Origin: Gordonia malaquae NBRC 108250
Lineage (GTDB): Bacteria; Actinomycetota; Actinomycetes; Mycobacteriales; Mycobacteriaceae
Direction of reading: 5' to 3'
Assembly: GCF_000344135.1 (NCBI RefSeq)
Contig: NZ_BAOP01000035.1
Coordinates: 1-48,714, forward strand
Length of the DNA stretch: 48,714 nt
A program made the translations under genes and the position numbers. Numbering within the stretch: position 1 is the first letter of the stretch; each line of letters opens with the position of its first letter. The notes under the pieces were generated by a model, which ran no database searches, was not told the DNA's origin, and saw nothing but the letters and a program-made list of their open reading frames with translations. Of the stretch, positions 15,307 through 24,675 are shown in pieces.

Positions 15307-17184
15307 TCACGCCGCGGCGAACTGGGTCCGGTACAGCTCCGCGTAGCGACCGTCAGCGGCGAGGAGCGTGGCGTGGTCGCCTCGTTCGACGATCCGCCCG
15401 CCTTCGACGACGGCGATCTCGTCCGCCGCCCGAATAGTGGACAGGCGGTGCGCGATCACGAGCGACGTGCGGCCGTGCAGGGCCTCGCTGAGGGCTTCGG
15501 CGACGGCGGCCTCCGACGCCGAGTCCAGGTGGGCGGTGGCCTCGTCGAGGATCACGACGGCAGGTTTGGCCAACAGCAGCCGAGCGATCGTCAACCGTTG
15601 GCGTTCCCCGCCTGAGAGGCGGTACCCGCGCTCGCCGACCACGGTGTCGAGGCCGTTGGGCAGCGCGCGGACCAATTCGTCGAGTCGAGCGCGGCGCAGC
15701 GCGGACCACAGGTCGTCCTCGACCGCCTCTGGACGCGCGAGCGCGAGGTTTGCGCGCACCGTGTCGTGGAACAGGTGCCCGTCCTGGGTGACGAGCCCGA
15801 CCGCGCGATGAACGGAGGCCGCAGTGAGGTCTCGGACATCGACACCGTTGAGAGTGATCGAGCCGGAGTCGACGTCGTACAACCGCGTCGCGAGAGACGC
15901 GATCGTCGACTTGCCTGCTCCGGAACTGCCGACCAACGCGACCATCGACCCGGCGCGGACGTCGAGGTCGACACCGTGCAGGACCTCCGATCCGCCACGG
16001 GGATCGAGTTGAGCGACCTCCTCGAGCGACGCCAGCGACACCTTGTCGGCAGACGGGTAGGTGAACGACACGTCGTCGAACCGAAGGCTGACACCGCCGT
16101 CCGCTGCCGGAACAGGGACCGCGTCGGGACGGTCGGCGATGAGCGGCTTGAGGTCGAGGACCTCGAAGACGCGCTCGAAGCTGACCAGCGCACTCATCAC
16201 CTCGACCCGCGCATTCGCCAACGCCGTCAGCGGTGCGTACATCCGAGTCAACAGGAGCGCGAGCGACACCACGGCGCCGGCGGAAAGGTGCTGGTGCACG
16301 GCGAGCCAGCCGCCGAGGCCGTAGACCAGAGCCAACGCGAGGGCCGACACCAGCATCAACGCGGTGAAGAAGTAGGTCTGCAGCATCGCCTGTCGAACAC
16401 CGATGTCGCGGACGGCGTCGGCGCGTTCAGCGAACTCGGCGGACTCGCGATCCGGGCGGCCGAACAGTTTGACCAGCGTCGCTCCGGGGGCGGAGAAACG
16501 CTCGGTCATCTGCGTCGACATCCGTGCGTCGTACTCGGCGCTCTCACGTGCCAGCCCGGCCATCCGGCGTCCCATGCGGCGCGCGGGTATGACGAACACC
16601 GGGAGCAGGACGAGGGAGAGCACGGTGATCTGCCAACTGATCGCGAACATCACACCGAGGGTGAGGATCAGGGTGACGAAGTTCGACACCACGCCGGACA
16701 ACGTGTCGCTGAACGCCCGCTGAGCTCCGATGACGTCGTTGTTGAGGCGGCTGACCAGGGCTCCCGTCCGGGTGCGGGTGAAGAATGCGACGGGCATCTT
16801 CTGCACGTGATCGAAGACGGCTCGCCGCAGGTCGAGGATCAGGCCCTCGCCGATGTTGGCCGACAGCCACCGGGTGCCGATGCCGGTTGCGGCTTCGGTG
16901 ACGGCGATGACCGCGATCATCGCCGCGAAGAAGACGATGGTTCCGGCGGCCGCGGGGTCGGCGTCAGTGATGAGGTTGACCACCCGGCCCGCGAGGAGCG
17001 GCGTCGCCACGGTGAGGAGAGCGGTGACGACCGACAAGGCGAGGAAGACGACGATGCGACGGCGGTGGGGGCGTGCGAAGTCAAGGATCCGCCGCAGTGT
17101 GGCCCGACGATCGGCCTTCGACCGTGCGTCGGGCGTGTGCATCGAGTTGTACATGACGTCCCACGCCACCGATTCCATACTCAT
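15307..17184 (-). CDS. ABC exporter half-transporter (membrane + ATPase)
   Basis: 625 residues. Six membrane segments lie between ~43 and 325, then the ATPase domain. Walker A GSSGAGKST is at 419-427, Q-loop Gln467, signature LSGGERQ at 523-529, Walker B ILDEAT at 545-550, and the switch His in IAHRLS. All catalytic residues are canonical, so a homodimer could work. The N-terminus MESVAWDVMYNSMHTPD is typical of actinobacterial exporters. The substrate is unknown (drug or lipid). It is inserted between mrp and the transglycosylase relative to M. tuberculosis. A perfect palindrome 19 bases upstream (17203-17216) suggests control by a repressor, but no regulator gene is adjacent. Confidence 0.9.
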   Translation of the reverse strand: MSMESVAWDVMYNSMHTPDARSKADRRATLRRILDFARPHRRRIVVFLALSVVTALLTVATPLLAGRVVNLITDADPAAAGTIVFFAAMIAVIAVTEAATGIGTRWLSANIGEGLILDLRRAVFDHVQKMPVAFFTRTRTGALVSRLNNDVIGAQRAFSDTLSGVVSNFVTLILTLGVMFAISWQITVLSLVLLPVFVIPARRMGRRMAGLARESAEYDARMSTQMTERFSAPGATLVKLFGRPDRESAEFAERADAVRDIGVRQAMLQTYFFTALMLVSALALALVYGLGGWLAVHQHLSAGAVVSLALLLTRMYAPLTALANARVEVMSALVSFERVFEVLDLKPLIADRPDAVPVPAADGGVSLRFDDVSFTYPSADKVSLASLEEVAQLDPRGGSEVLHGVDLDVRAGSMVALVGSSGAGKSTIASLATRLYDVDSGSITLNGVDVRDLTAASVHRAVGLVTQDGHLFHDTVRANLALARPEAVEDDLWSALRRARLDELVRALPNGLDTVVGERGYRLSGGERQRLTIARLLLAKPAVVILDEATAHLDSASEAAVAEALSEALHGRTSLVIAHRLSTIRAADEIAVVEGGRIVERGDHATLLAADGRYAELYRTQFAAA

Positions 17185-17202
17185 GGAACCGATCTCACTA
17201 CA

Positions 17203-17216
17203 TCAAGTGCACTTGA
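17203..17216. promoter_or_regulatory. Perfect 14-bp palindrome, candidate repressor operator
   Basis: TCAAGTGCACTTGA reads identically on both strands. It lies 18 bases before the exporter start at 17184 and after the stop side of the transglycosylase, so the exporter is the only gene whose promoter it can cover. Its size and symmetry fit MarR-type operators. The protein that binds it is not identifiable here. Confidence 0.5.
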
Positions 17217-17242
17217 GGTCAAGAAACAGCAGGGCGACGGAG

Positions 17243-18337
17243 TCAGTTCGCCTTCGCAGACGGCTTGGGGGCAGGCTTCTTCGGCGACGGCTTGGGCGCC
17301 GGGGCGGGCATCGGCGGAAGGCAGATGACGCCGAGGCACTGCTGAGTCTGCTTGGGCTTCGTCGTGGAAGGGGGAGTGGACGGCTTCTTCGACGACGGGC
17401 CGGTCGACGGCTTGTCGTTCTTCGCCTTGTCCTTGTCCTTGTCGTCCTTCTTCGGCTTCGGCGGTGTCGTCATGTCCGGAATCGGCGTGGTCGGCATGAC
17501 GCCGACCGCATACGCCGCAGCCCACCCGAGCACGTTGTTCGCGTAGGCCGCGGAATGGTTGTACCGCATCACGTTCGAGACCTTCGTCGCGTCGGCCATG
17601 AAGTCGGTGACGCCCGAGCACAGGTAGCGGCCTGCGGACAGGGTCGCGTCGAAGATGTTGTCGGGATCGGCTTTCCCGTCGCCGTTGGCGTCGGTGCCCC
17701 ACGACTTCCAGGTGCTCGGAATGAACTGCATCGGGCCCATGGCACGGTCGTGTCCGCGGTCGCCGTCGAGGGCTCCGCCGTCCGAGTCGGTGATCACGGC
17801 GTTGCCTGCCAGCGATCCGTCGAGGACAGGGCCGCGGACCGCAGTGAGCGAGTCGCCGTACGCGTTGACATTGCCGTTACCCGCGTGGCCGGACTCGATG
17901 CGCCCGATTCCAGCGAGCAGGAACCACGGCAGCTTGCACGCCGGAGTCTCGGCGGCGACACGTGTGGCGGCCAGCTTGTACGCCTTCAGCACGATTCCGG
18001 GAATGCCCAGCGGGCCTGCAGGCAGATTCGCTGCGATCCGGAACTGGGCTGCGGCGTCGGCTGCCTGATCGGCGGGATCGGCGGGCGGCGCGAAGCCGAT
18101 GAGGCGAGTCTCGGCGCCGGGAACCGCCCGGGCGACGTCGTCGGCAGCGAGAGTCTGCGAATCCGAGGTGAGCATCGAAGGACCGAAGTTCACCGGTGCG
18201 GCCGCTGACACGCCCGACGGCGAACCCGCGCTTACCCCACCCAGCAGCACTGCGCCGACGGCGACTGCACCGACTCCGACCGCCAGACCGCGACGCGGCA
18301 CATGCACGCCGTCAGGTCCGCTCCGCAGCAAACTCAT
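17243..18337 (-). CDS. Secreted lytic murein transglycosylase (Rv1230c type)
   Basis: 364 residues. Hydrophobic segment 18-38 is a signal peptide or anchor. The MltB/SLT-like domain (~130-260) holds the catalytic Glu148 in IGRIESGHAG, then RAMGPMQFIPSTWKSW. A calcium-loop-like DANGDGKADPDN follows at 216-227. The C-terminus is a Lys/Pro/Thr-rich, probably unstructured wall-spanning tail. It cleaves peptidoglycan glycan strands to 1,6-anhydro ends. Its position relative to mrp and the DUF1003 gene matches Rv1230c. The 112-base gap upstream (18338-18449) should hold its promoter; I see no riboswitch there. Confidence 0.9.
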   Translation of the reverse strand: MSLLRSGPDGVHVPRRGLAVGVGAVAVGAVLLGGVSAGSPSGVSAAAPVNFGPSMLTSDSQTLAADDVARAVPGAETRLIGFAPPADPADQAADAAAQFRIAANLPAGPLGIPGIVLKAYKLAATRVAAETPACKLPWFLLAGIGRIESGHAGNGNVNAYGDSLTAVRGPVLDGSLAGNAVITDSDGGALDGDRGHDRAMGPMQFIPSTWKSWGTDANGDGKADPDNIFDATLSAGRYLCSGVTDFMADATKVSNVMRYNHSAAYANNVLGWAAAYAVGVMPTTPIPDMTTPPKPKKDDKDKDKAKNDKPSTGPSSKKPSTPPSTTKPKQTQQCLGVICLPPMPAPAPKPSPKKPAPKPSAKAN

Positions 18338-18449
18338 CCCCAGGTCCCCACCATCGTGTGTCGTTACCGTGGAAACGGGTGATCATGTGACACGATCGAC
18401 CCCCACGACTGTGAGTCAGCATACAGGTGCGGTCCTGGTGGCCGCTGAC

Positions 18450-18959
18450 CTAATCGCGCGAACGGTCAGCATCCTCCGCGTTCTGCATCTTCACGACGAT
18501 GCGGTCGGCTATCTCGTCGACGAGGTCGTCGAGTTCCCGGCGCAGGTAGTCGCGGGTGACGGTGTCGCCGACAGCCAGTCGGACTGCGGCGAGTTCACGT
18601 GCGAGGAACTCGGTGTCGTCCTTGGTCTGCGCGGCCCGTCTGCGGTCCTCGTCGAGCGAGATGCGGTCTCGATTCTCCTGCCGGTTCTGAGCGAGAAGGA
18701 TCAGCGGTGCCGCGTACGCGGCCTGCGTCGAGAACGCCAGGTTCAGCAGAATGAACGGGTACGGATCCCATTCGAACGCGAAGACCCCGATGTTCAAGAA
18801 GATCCAGACGATCACGATCACGGTCTGAATCAGCAGGTAGCGGCCGGTGCCGAGGAATCTCGCGACACGTTCGGCGTACACGCCGACGACATCGGAATCC
18901 AGATTGAAGCGGAAACGGCTGTGAGTCTCGGCCGGTGTGTCGATCTGACGAGGGCTCAC
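18450..18959 (-). CDS. DUF1003 membrane protein (Rv1231c type)
   Basis: 169 residues, GTG start overlapping the stop of the upstream CBS gene (GTGA), so coupled. Two membrane helices lie at ~43-63 and ~68-90. They are linked by the DUF1003 signature FEWDPYPFILLNLAFSTQAA. The C-terminal half (110-165) is charged and helical (DEDRRRAAQTKDDTEFLARELA). Function is unknown. Coupling to a magnesium-sensor-like partner suggests the two form a membrane complex; that is inference. Confidence 0.87.
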   Translation of the reverse strand: MSPRQIDTPAETHSRFRFNLDSDVVGVYAERVARFLGTGRYLLIQTVIVIVWIFLNIGVFAFEWDPYPFILLNLAFSTQAAYAAPLILLAQNRQENRDRISLDEDRRRAAQTKDDTEFLARELAAVRLAVGDTVTRDYLRRELDDLVDEIADRIVVKMQNAEDADRSRD

Positions 18960-20236
18960 TGGGCCTGCCCTTCTGGATCGTTGTCACGCCAGTCTGCGGG
19001 AAGCAGTGCGTCGAGGAGGTCGTCGACGGCGACCGCGCCCAAGAGATGTGAGGCGTCGTCGACCACCGGCGCCGACACCAGATTGTATGTGGCGAAGAAG
19101 CGGGTCATCGTCTCCAGGGAGTCGCCGGGGTGCAGGCGGGGCATCTCCGTGTCGAGGATGCCGCCGATCAAGTTCGCGGGTGGTTCGCGCAACAGGCGTT
19201 GCGTGTGCACACAACCGAGGAACTTGCCGGTCGGGGTGTTCGTCGGTGGTCGGACGACGAACACCATGCTTGCGGCCGCCGAATTGATGTCGGGGTCGCG
19301 GACGCGGGCCAACGCCTCCGACACCGTCGCGTTCGCCGTCAGGATCAGCGGTTCGGGGGTCATCACGCCACCGGCGGTGTCGGGGGAGTGCTGAAGCAGT
19401 CGGCGCACCGACTCGGACTCCTCGGGGTCCATCTGGGACAGCAGTGCCTCGGCCTCGGACACGGGCAGGTCGGCGACGAGGTCGGCCACGTCGTCGGGGT
19501 CCATCGCCTCGAGGACGTCGCCGGCGCGTTCGGGTTTGAGGCTGGCGAGGACTTCACTCTGATCATCGGTCGACATCTCCTGCAGGACGTCTGCGAGGCG
19601 TTCGTTGTCCAAGGCGGCCGCGATCTCGTTGCGTCGCTTGTCCGGGAGCTCGCGCAACGCGTTCGCGACGTCGGCAGCGCGCATCTTCTCGAACTGGATG
19701 AGGGCGCGTTCCACGCCCTGACCGGGCCTGGCCAGTTCGAGCCGGGTCATGCCGACGATGTGCCGCCAGTCGATGACGGCTGTCTCGCCGCGTCGCCTGA
19801 ACCCCTTGCGCATGGAACGGACCGCCACGCGAGAGACCATCCAGTCGCGGTTGCGGTTCCGTTCGATCCCGATGTCGGTGACGGTCAGATCCACGTCGTG
19901 AAGGTCGGGATGGTCGGGGTCGTCGGTCCGGACGCGGCTGTCGAGGACCTGCCCGACGGCCAGGGCCTCGTTCGGCCGCATGCTGAGTTTGCGCAGGTTG
20001 ACGTGACCTGTCGTCAGGGTCACGGCGTCCGGTTCGATGCTTGTCACCCGCAACATCGGAACGAAGATTCGGCGGCGAGTGGTCAGTTCGACGGCCAGCC
20101 CGAGCGCACGAGGCTGTTGACCGGGCAGATGCATGGATATGACGACGTCGCGCACGCGGCCGATCGATTCACCATCCGGGCCGAGGACTGCGAGGCCGAC
20201 TAGTCTGGCAACGAAGACCTTCTGGGGGTGCGTCAT
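18956..20236 (-). CDS. PRC-barrel / MgtE-N / CBS-domain protein without channel domain
   Basis: 426 residues from ATG 20236; upstream codons to 20287 were rejected, as M. tuberculosis Rv1232c is about 435. The N-terminus resembles a PRC barrel (GLAVLGPDGESIGRVRDVVI). An MgtE-N superhelix at ~185-285 has repeated A-D-V-L-E-x-M-D-P-D motifs. Two CBS repeats follow (GGVMTPEPLIL and, near the end, VVDDASHLLGAV). MgtE channels have the same sensor half followed by five membrane helices; those helices are missing here. It may sense Mg2+ or nucleotides and act through the coupled DUF1003 membrane protein. Confidence 0.87.
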   Translation of the reverse strand: MTHPQKVFVARLVGLAVLGPDGESIGRVRDVVISMHLPGQQPRALGLAVELTTRRRIFVPMLRVTSIEPDAVTLTTGHVNLRKLSMRPNEALAVGQVLDSRVRTDDPDHPDLHDVDLTVTDIGIERNRNRDWMVSRVAVRSMRKGFRRRGETAVIDWRHIVGMTRLELARPGQGVERALIQFEKMRAADVANALRELPDKRRNEIAAALDNERLADVLQEMSTDDQSEVLASLKPERAGDVLEAMDPDDVADLVADLPVSEAEALLSQMDPEESESVRRLLQHSPDTAGGVMTPEPLILTANATVSEALARVRDPDINSAAASMVFVVRPPTNTPTGKFLGCVHTQRLLREPPANLIGGILDTEMPRLHPGDSLETMTRFFATYNLVSAPVVDDASHLLGAVAVDDLLDALLPADWRDNDPEGQAQ

Positions 20237-20287
20237 GCACACAAGCCTAGAAGGAACTGCGCACCAGCACAGTCGAGGAGGACTCAC

Positions 20288-20770
20288 ATGACCGGCCCGA
20301 TGCGTCAGACGCCCGGATTGCCGACCCCGCCGAAGGGGTGGCCCGTAGGTTCGTACGACACCTACGAACAGGCTCAGCGCGCCGTCGACTATCTCTCCGA
20401 CAACGAGTTCCAGGTGGAGAACCTGACGATCGTCGGTGTGGATCTTATGCAGGTCGAGCGGGTTCTGGGCCGTCTGAACTGGGGAAAGGTCGTCACCGGC
20501 GGACTGGTGTCGGGTGCGTGGCTCGGATTGTTCTTCGGCGCGCTGGTCGGCTTCTTCTCGCAGGGCGACAACGGCTGGACGCCGATCTTGTTCGGCGTGA
20601 TCGCCGGCATGGTGTTCGGTCTGATCTCCGCGTCGATTCCGTACGCGGCGAGTCGTGGGCAGCGGGACTTCACTTCGACAATGCAGCTCGTGGCGGGCCG
20701 CTATGACGTCCTCTGCGACCCGAAGAAGGCAGAGCAGGCGCGCGACATGCTGGCAAGGCTCGCGATCTAG
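20288..20770 (+). CDS. General-stress-type small membrane protein (Rv1234-like)
   Basis: 160 residues from ATG 20288, set by GGAGGA six bases upstream. The N-terminal domain resembles heat-induced YflT/general stress protein 17M (GSYDTYEQAQRAVDYLSDNEF). Two membrane segments at ~78-97 and ~104-125 carry glycine-rich hairpins (GLFFGALVGFF, FGVIAGMVFGL). The C-terminus binds nothing obvious. Function is unknown. It precedes lpqY-sugABC as in M. tuberculosis and is divergent from the CBS/MgtE-N gene with a 51-base gap. Confidence 0.83.
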   Translation: MTGPMRQTPGLPTPPKGWPVGSYDTYEQAQRAVDYLSDNEFQVENLTIVGVDLMQVERVLGRLNWGKVVTGGLVSGAWLGLFFGALVGFFSQGDNGWTPILFGVIAGMVFGLISASIPYAASRGQRDFTSTMQLVAGRYDVLCDPKKAEQARDMLARLAI

Positions 20771-20881
20771 GACACCGCCGCGGTCGTGACCTGGCCGCTC
20801 ACGACACGTCGACCGATGTGCGATGTGTCACTACCCCGTGCGATACCCTAAGGCGCACATCGGCTTTCAAAGCTGATTCTC

Positions 20882-20910
20882 AGGTGCGCGCACCTCGTGG
20901 TGTCACGAGG
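20882..20910 (+). promoter_or_regulatory. Overlapping palindromes in the lpqY leader
   Basis: AGGTGCGCGCACCT (20882-20895) is a perfect palindrome. It overlaps a second hairpin CCTCGTG-GTGT-CACGAGG (20893-20910), which ends directly before the ribosome site GGAGG. The two cannot form together. It could be an operator for sugar-responsive control, or an RNA structure that gates translation of lpqY. Confidence 0.45.
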
Positions 20911-20931
20911 AGGTAGGAGGGTTTGCGGGAC

Positions 20932-22419
20932 ATGCGACCAGAGGAATCCTCCGGGGTCCGATTCGGTGGTCCACCACCGCGTCGTCGACGTCGGATGCGA
21001 ACCAGGATGGGGGTCGCGTGTGTCGCGGCCGCCGCAGCGGTGACGCCGTTGCTCGCCGCGTGCGGCTCCGACTACGAGGCCGGCGTCATCAACATCTACG
21101 CTCCGGCAGACGGCTTCGACTTCATCAGTGAAGTGGCCGCCACGTGCAGCGCCGACTCGGGCGGCGAGTACCGCATCGAGCCGCACATGCTTCCCAAGGA
21201 AGCGGACATGCAGCGCCTCCAGTTGGCGCGACGCCTCGCGGGCAACGACTCGGGAATCGACCTGATGGCGATGGACGTCGTGTGGACCGCGGAGTTCGCC
21301 GACGCGGGATGGGCGGTTCCCGTGCCCGAAGAGATGACGGCCGACATCCGCGACCGCAACCTCGCCGGACCGCTCGCCACCGCGGAGTGGCAGGGTGTGT
21401 CGGACTCCGGCAAGCGGTTGTACGCGCTTCCGATCTGGGCCAACACCCAGCTCCTGTGGTTCCGGCCAGACGTCATGAAGGACACCTTCGGCGCCAAGCG
21501 GAAGGCCCCGACCACATGGCAGGGCATGCTCGACGACGCGGCCGAGATCGGCGCCAACGGCGGACCCACCCAGATCCTTCTGCAGGCCAAGCAGTACGAG
21601 GGCCTGATGGTGTGGTTCAACTCGCTCGTCCAGTCGGCAGGCGGCCAGATCCTCGACCCGGACGATCCGACGAAGGTCACGCTCACCGACACCCCCGAGC
21701 ATCGAGCCGCGACGATCAAGGCGCTCACCACGATGCGCGACGTCGCCACCGCCAAGGGCGCCGACCCGTCGATCTCGAACTCGGACGAGGGCACAGCGCG
21801 TACCGGCATGGAAGCGGGCGACGGCGCCTTCGAGATCAACTGGCCGTTCGTCTTCGCAGGCATCCGTGAGAACGGAAGCAAGGGCGAGGCGAAGATCATG
21901 GGCGACACGATCACTCAGTTCGCCGACATCATCGCCGCTACCTCGGACGACCCGACCAACCCGGACATCGAGAAGGTCAACAACGTGGTCCGGAAGCGCT
22001 TCGATTTCGCCGCATTCCCCGGTATCGAGAAGGGACTCCAGGCGAAGGCGACACCCGGCGGCCTGAACATCGCGGTCGCATCGACCTCCAAGCAGCACGA
22101 TCTCGCCTTCAAGGCCGCAAGTTGCCTGACGTCGGAGGACGCGCAGAAGATCTACGCGATCCGGGGCGGTACCCCGCCGACTCTGTCGTCGCTGTACGAC
22201 GATCCGGACTTCAAGATCGCGTACCCGATGGGCGACCTGATCCGTGAGCAGCTCGACGAGGGCGCCGCGCCGCGTCCGGCGACGCCGCGCTACCAGGACA
22301 TGTCGACGGCCATCACCGCGACGCTGAGCCCGGTGGGTCAGTGGGATCCCGAGAGCAAGGCCGATGAGTTGGCGAAGGTCGCTCAAGCCGCCATCGACGG
22401 AGAGGGGATCGTCCCGTGA
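20932..22419 (+). CDS. lpqY: Trehalose-binding lipoprotein LpqY
   Basis: 495 residues from ATG 20932; TTG at 20923 would add three residues, and a run of AGGAGG serves either. Arg-rich start, signal peptide, then the lipobox LAAC before GSDYEAG. The mature part is a family-1 solute-binding protein closely matching M. tuberculosis LpqY: RLQLARRLAGNDSGIDLMAMDVVWTAEFA, ANTQLLWFRPD, NWPFVFAG, RPATPRYQ. It captures trehalose released by mycolate transfer for reimport by SugABC. It overlaps sugA by four bases. The substrate is inferred from homology and operon order. Confidence 0.92.
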   Translation: MRPEESSGVRFGGPPPRRRRRMRTRMGVACVAAAAAVTPLLAACGSDYEAGVINIYAPADGFDFISEVAATCSADSGGEYRIEPHMLPKEADMQRLQLARRLAGNDSGIDLMAMDVVWTAEFADAGWAVPVPEEMTADIRDRNLAGPLATAEWQGVSDSGKRLYALPIWANTQLLWFRPDVMKDTFGAKRKAPTTWQGMLDDAAEIGANGGPTQILLQAKQYEGLMVWFNSLVQSAGGQILDPDDPTKVTLTDTPEHRAATIKALTTMRDVATAKGADPSISNSDEGTARTGMEAGDGAFEINWPFVFAGIRENGSKGEAKIMGDTITQFADIIAATSDDPTNPDIEKVNNVVRKRFDFAAFPGIEKGLQAKATPGGLNIAVASTSKQHDLAFKAASCLTSEDAQKIYAIRGGTPPTLSSLYDDPDFKIAYPMGDLIREQLDEGAAPRPATPRYQDMSTAITATLSPVGQWDPESKADELAKVAQAAIDGEGIVP

Positions 22420-23834
22420 CCGACGACGACAACACTCACGGCCAGAACGCGGGCGGTTTGACGCCGCACGGAGACGGCCCGGACATGACGCCGGGGCGTC
22501 ATGCCAGGCCCGAGGACCGCGTTCCAGAGCGACCCGTCGAACAGACCGGTCCCATTCCGACCGTGCACTCGGACGAGTGGGTGGCGCCCGGTGAACCGCC
22601 GGTCGAAACGGCTCAGACACACACCGTGACTCCGACCCCGCGAGAGCCCGCGAGCGACGTGCTGCCCCCGATGGAAGTCCGCCAGTCGCCTGACTCGTTC
22701 GGCTACGCGCCTCCCACGCCCGAACCGGAACCGGCGCCCGACACGGTGGTTCCCGAGCCGGGTCGAGCGGTGCTGGAGAAGGAGCCGCCCGCACCCGTTC
22801 TCGAGAAGCCCGCGGCGTTCGCGCCGGCGCCGGAGCGACACCGGGCGCCGGTTCCGGCAGGTGGATCGATGTCGATGTCGGACATCCTTGATGAGCATCC
22901 CGCTCCGCCGGCTCCGGCCGCGACGGCGACGGCGACCAAGGTCAAGACCACAGCGACCGGTCGTCGTTCGTCAGAGCGTCGCCTCGCACTGATCCTCGCC
23001 GGACCAGCCGCGCTGGTGATGCTGATCGTGACCGGATACCCGATCGTCTACTCGTTCTGGCTGTCGTTGACGTCGGCGAACCTGCGTGAGCCCGGCAACG
23101 AGAAGTTCGTCGGTCTCGACAACTACGCGACCGTCTTGAGCAGCAACTACTGGTGGACCGCACTCTGGGTGACGCTCTACATCACGGTCATCTCGGTGAT
23201 CATCGAGTTCGTGCTCGGCATGGCGATCGCCCTGGTGATGCACCGTGCGATGTTCGGCAGGGGACTGGTCCGCACCGTCGTCCTGGTGCCGTACGGCATC
23301 GTCACCGTCGCTGCCGCGATCTCGTGGAAGTACGCGTGGACGCCCGGCACGGGTTATCTCGTGAACCTGCTGCCGGACGGGTCGACGCCGCTCACCGAGC
23401 AGTGGTCGGCACTGTCGGTGATCATCCTCGCCGAGGTGTGGAAGACCACGCCGTTCATGGCGCTGCTGCTCCTAGCGGGCCTCGCCCTGGTGCCCGACGA
23501 CCTGCTCAAGGCCGCCCAGATGGACGGCGCCGGTCCGTGGACCAGGCTGATCAAGGTGATCCTGCCTCTGATGAAGCCAGCGATCCTCGTCGCGCTGCTG
23601 TTCCGCACCCTCGACGCGTTCCGCGTGTTCGACAACATATACGTGTTGACCTCGGGCAATCACGAGACCGGTTCGGTGTCGATGCTCGGGTACAACAACT
23701 TGTTCAAAGCGTTCAACCTCGGCATCGGGTCGGCGATCAGCGTGCTGATCTTCCTGTGTGTCGCACTGATCGCGGTTGTGTTCATCAAGGGGTTCGGCGC
23801 TTCGGCCCCGGGTTCCGACGACGAGGGGAGGTAG
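22416..23834 (+). CDS. sugA: Sugar ABC permease SugA with long N-terminal extension
   Basis: 472 residues, GTG overlapping the lpqY stop (GTGA). From ~186 onward it matches Sug[16 protein letters not shown], six membrane helices, and the ATPase-contact EAA-type loop [19 protein letters not shown]. Residues 1-185 form a Pro/Glu/Ala-rich, low-complexity cytosolic arm ([27 protein letters not shown]). M. tuberculosis SugA (about 307 residues) has only ~20 residues there. The coupling to lpqY supports the long start. Internal ATGs at 22866 (SMSMSDIL) could give a shorter form. Confidence 0.92.
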   Translation: MTDDDNTHGQNAGGLTPHGDGPDMTPGRHARPEDRVPERPVEQTGPIPTVHSDEWVAPGEPPVETAQTHTVTPTPREPASDVLPPMEVRQSPDSFGYAPPTPEPEPAPDTVVPEPGRAVLEKEPPAPVLEKPAAFAPAPERHRAPVPAGGSMSMSDILDEHPAPPAPAATATATKVKTTATGRRSSERRLALILAGPAALVMLIVTGYPIVYSFWLSLTSANLREPGNEKFVGLDNYATVLSSNYWWTALWVTLYITVISVIIEFVLGMAIALVMHRAMFGRGLVRTVVLVPYGIVTVAAAISWKYAWTPGTGYLVNLLPDGSTPLTEQWSALSVIILAEVWKTTPFMALLLLAGLALVPDDLLKAAQMDGAGPWTRLIKVILPLMKPAILVALLFRTLDAFRVFDNIYVLTSGNHETGSVSMLGYNNLFKAFNLGIGSAISVLIFLCVALIAVVFIKGFGASAPGSDDEGR

Positions 23835-23841
23835 CGCGAGA

Positions 23842-24672
23842 ATGAATGCTCTCAATCGTCGCCGCGCCGGATGGGTGATCGCGAACACGCTGGTCGTGTT
23901 GTACGCGGTGATTCCGCTGTGGTGGATCGTCAGTCTGTCGTTCAAGAGCACGGGAACCGTCACCGACGGCAACTTCATTCCGACCTCGTGGACGCTCGAC
24001 AACTACCGCAACATCTTCGACACGAGTTTCTTCACGTCGAGTCTCATCAACTCGATCGGCATCGGCCTCATCGCCACGCTGATCGCTGTCGTCCTCGGCA
24101 CGATGGCCGCGTACGCCATCGCGCGCCTGGAGTTCCCCGGCAAGAAGGTGCTCGTCGGCGCCGCACTCCTCATCGCGATGTTCCCGCAGATCTCGCTGGT
24201 GACGCCGCTGTTCAACATCGAGCGTCGCCTCGGCCTGTTCGACACCTGGCCGGGCCTGATTCTGCCGTACGTCGCGTTTGCACTGCCACTGGCCATCTAC
24301 ATCCTGTCGGCGTTCTTCCGCGAGATCCCGTGGGAGCTGGAGAAGGCCGCCCAAATGGACGGTGCGACCCCTGCCCAGGCATTCCGTCGGGTGATCCTGC
24401 CCCTCGCGACGCCCGGCGTCGTGACCGCAGCGATCCTCGTGTTCGTGTTCGCCTGGAACGACCTGCTCCTGGCGCTGTCGTTGACGTCGACCGAACGGGC
24501 ACAGACCGCGCCCGTCGCGATCGCCAACTTCACCGGTGTCAGTCAGTTCGAGGAACCCACTGGCGCCATCGCGGCCGCGGCCGTTGTCATCACCATTCCG
24601 ATCATCATCTTCGTGCTCTTCTTCCAACGCCGTATCGTGGCCGGGCTCACCTCCGGCGCCGTGAAGGGATAA
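23842..24672 (+). CDS. sugB: Sugar ABC permease SugB
   Basis: 276 residues from ATG 23842, eight bases after sugA; the in-frame extension to 23776 lies within sugA. Six membrane helices; the EAA loop is [47 protein letters not shown] is the usual first periplasmic segment. It pairs with SugA to form the translocation path. Its close relation to M. tuberculosis SugB and the operon order give the assignment. Confidence 0.93.
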   Translation: MNALNRRRAGWVIANTLVVLYAVIPLWWIVSLSFKSTGTVTDGNFIPTSWTLDNYRNIFDTSFFTSSLINSIGIGLIATLIAVVLGTMAAYAIARLEFPGKKVLVGAALLIAMFPQISLVTPLFNIERRLGLFDTWPGLILPYVAFALPLAIYILSAFFREIPWELEKAAQMDGATPAQAFRRVILPLATPGVVTAAILVFVFAWNDLLLALSLTSTERAQTAPVAIANFTGVSQFEEPTGAIAAAAVVITIPIIIFVLFFQRRIVAGLTSGAVKG

Positions 24673-24675
24673 CCC

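Noticed and set aside
15766..17328. 520-codon plus-strand frame over the ABC exporter
   Set aside because: Shadow frame; Glu/Arg/Gly/His-rich with no ribosome site.
18338..18449. c-di-AMP (ydaO) riboswitch before the lytic transglycosylase
   Set aside because: Such switches precede some actinobacterial wall hydrolases, but the gap is short and I could not find the conserved core.
20237..20287. Magnesium riboswitch before the CBS/MgtE-N gene
   Set aside because: Only 51 bases to the divergent gene, too short for an M-box, and no matching motif.
20848..22794. 648-codon minus-strand open frame over lpqY/sugA
   Set aside because: Arg-rich shadow; lpqY on the other strand is certain.
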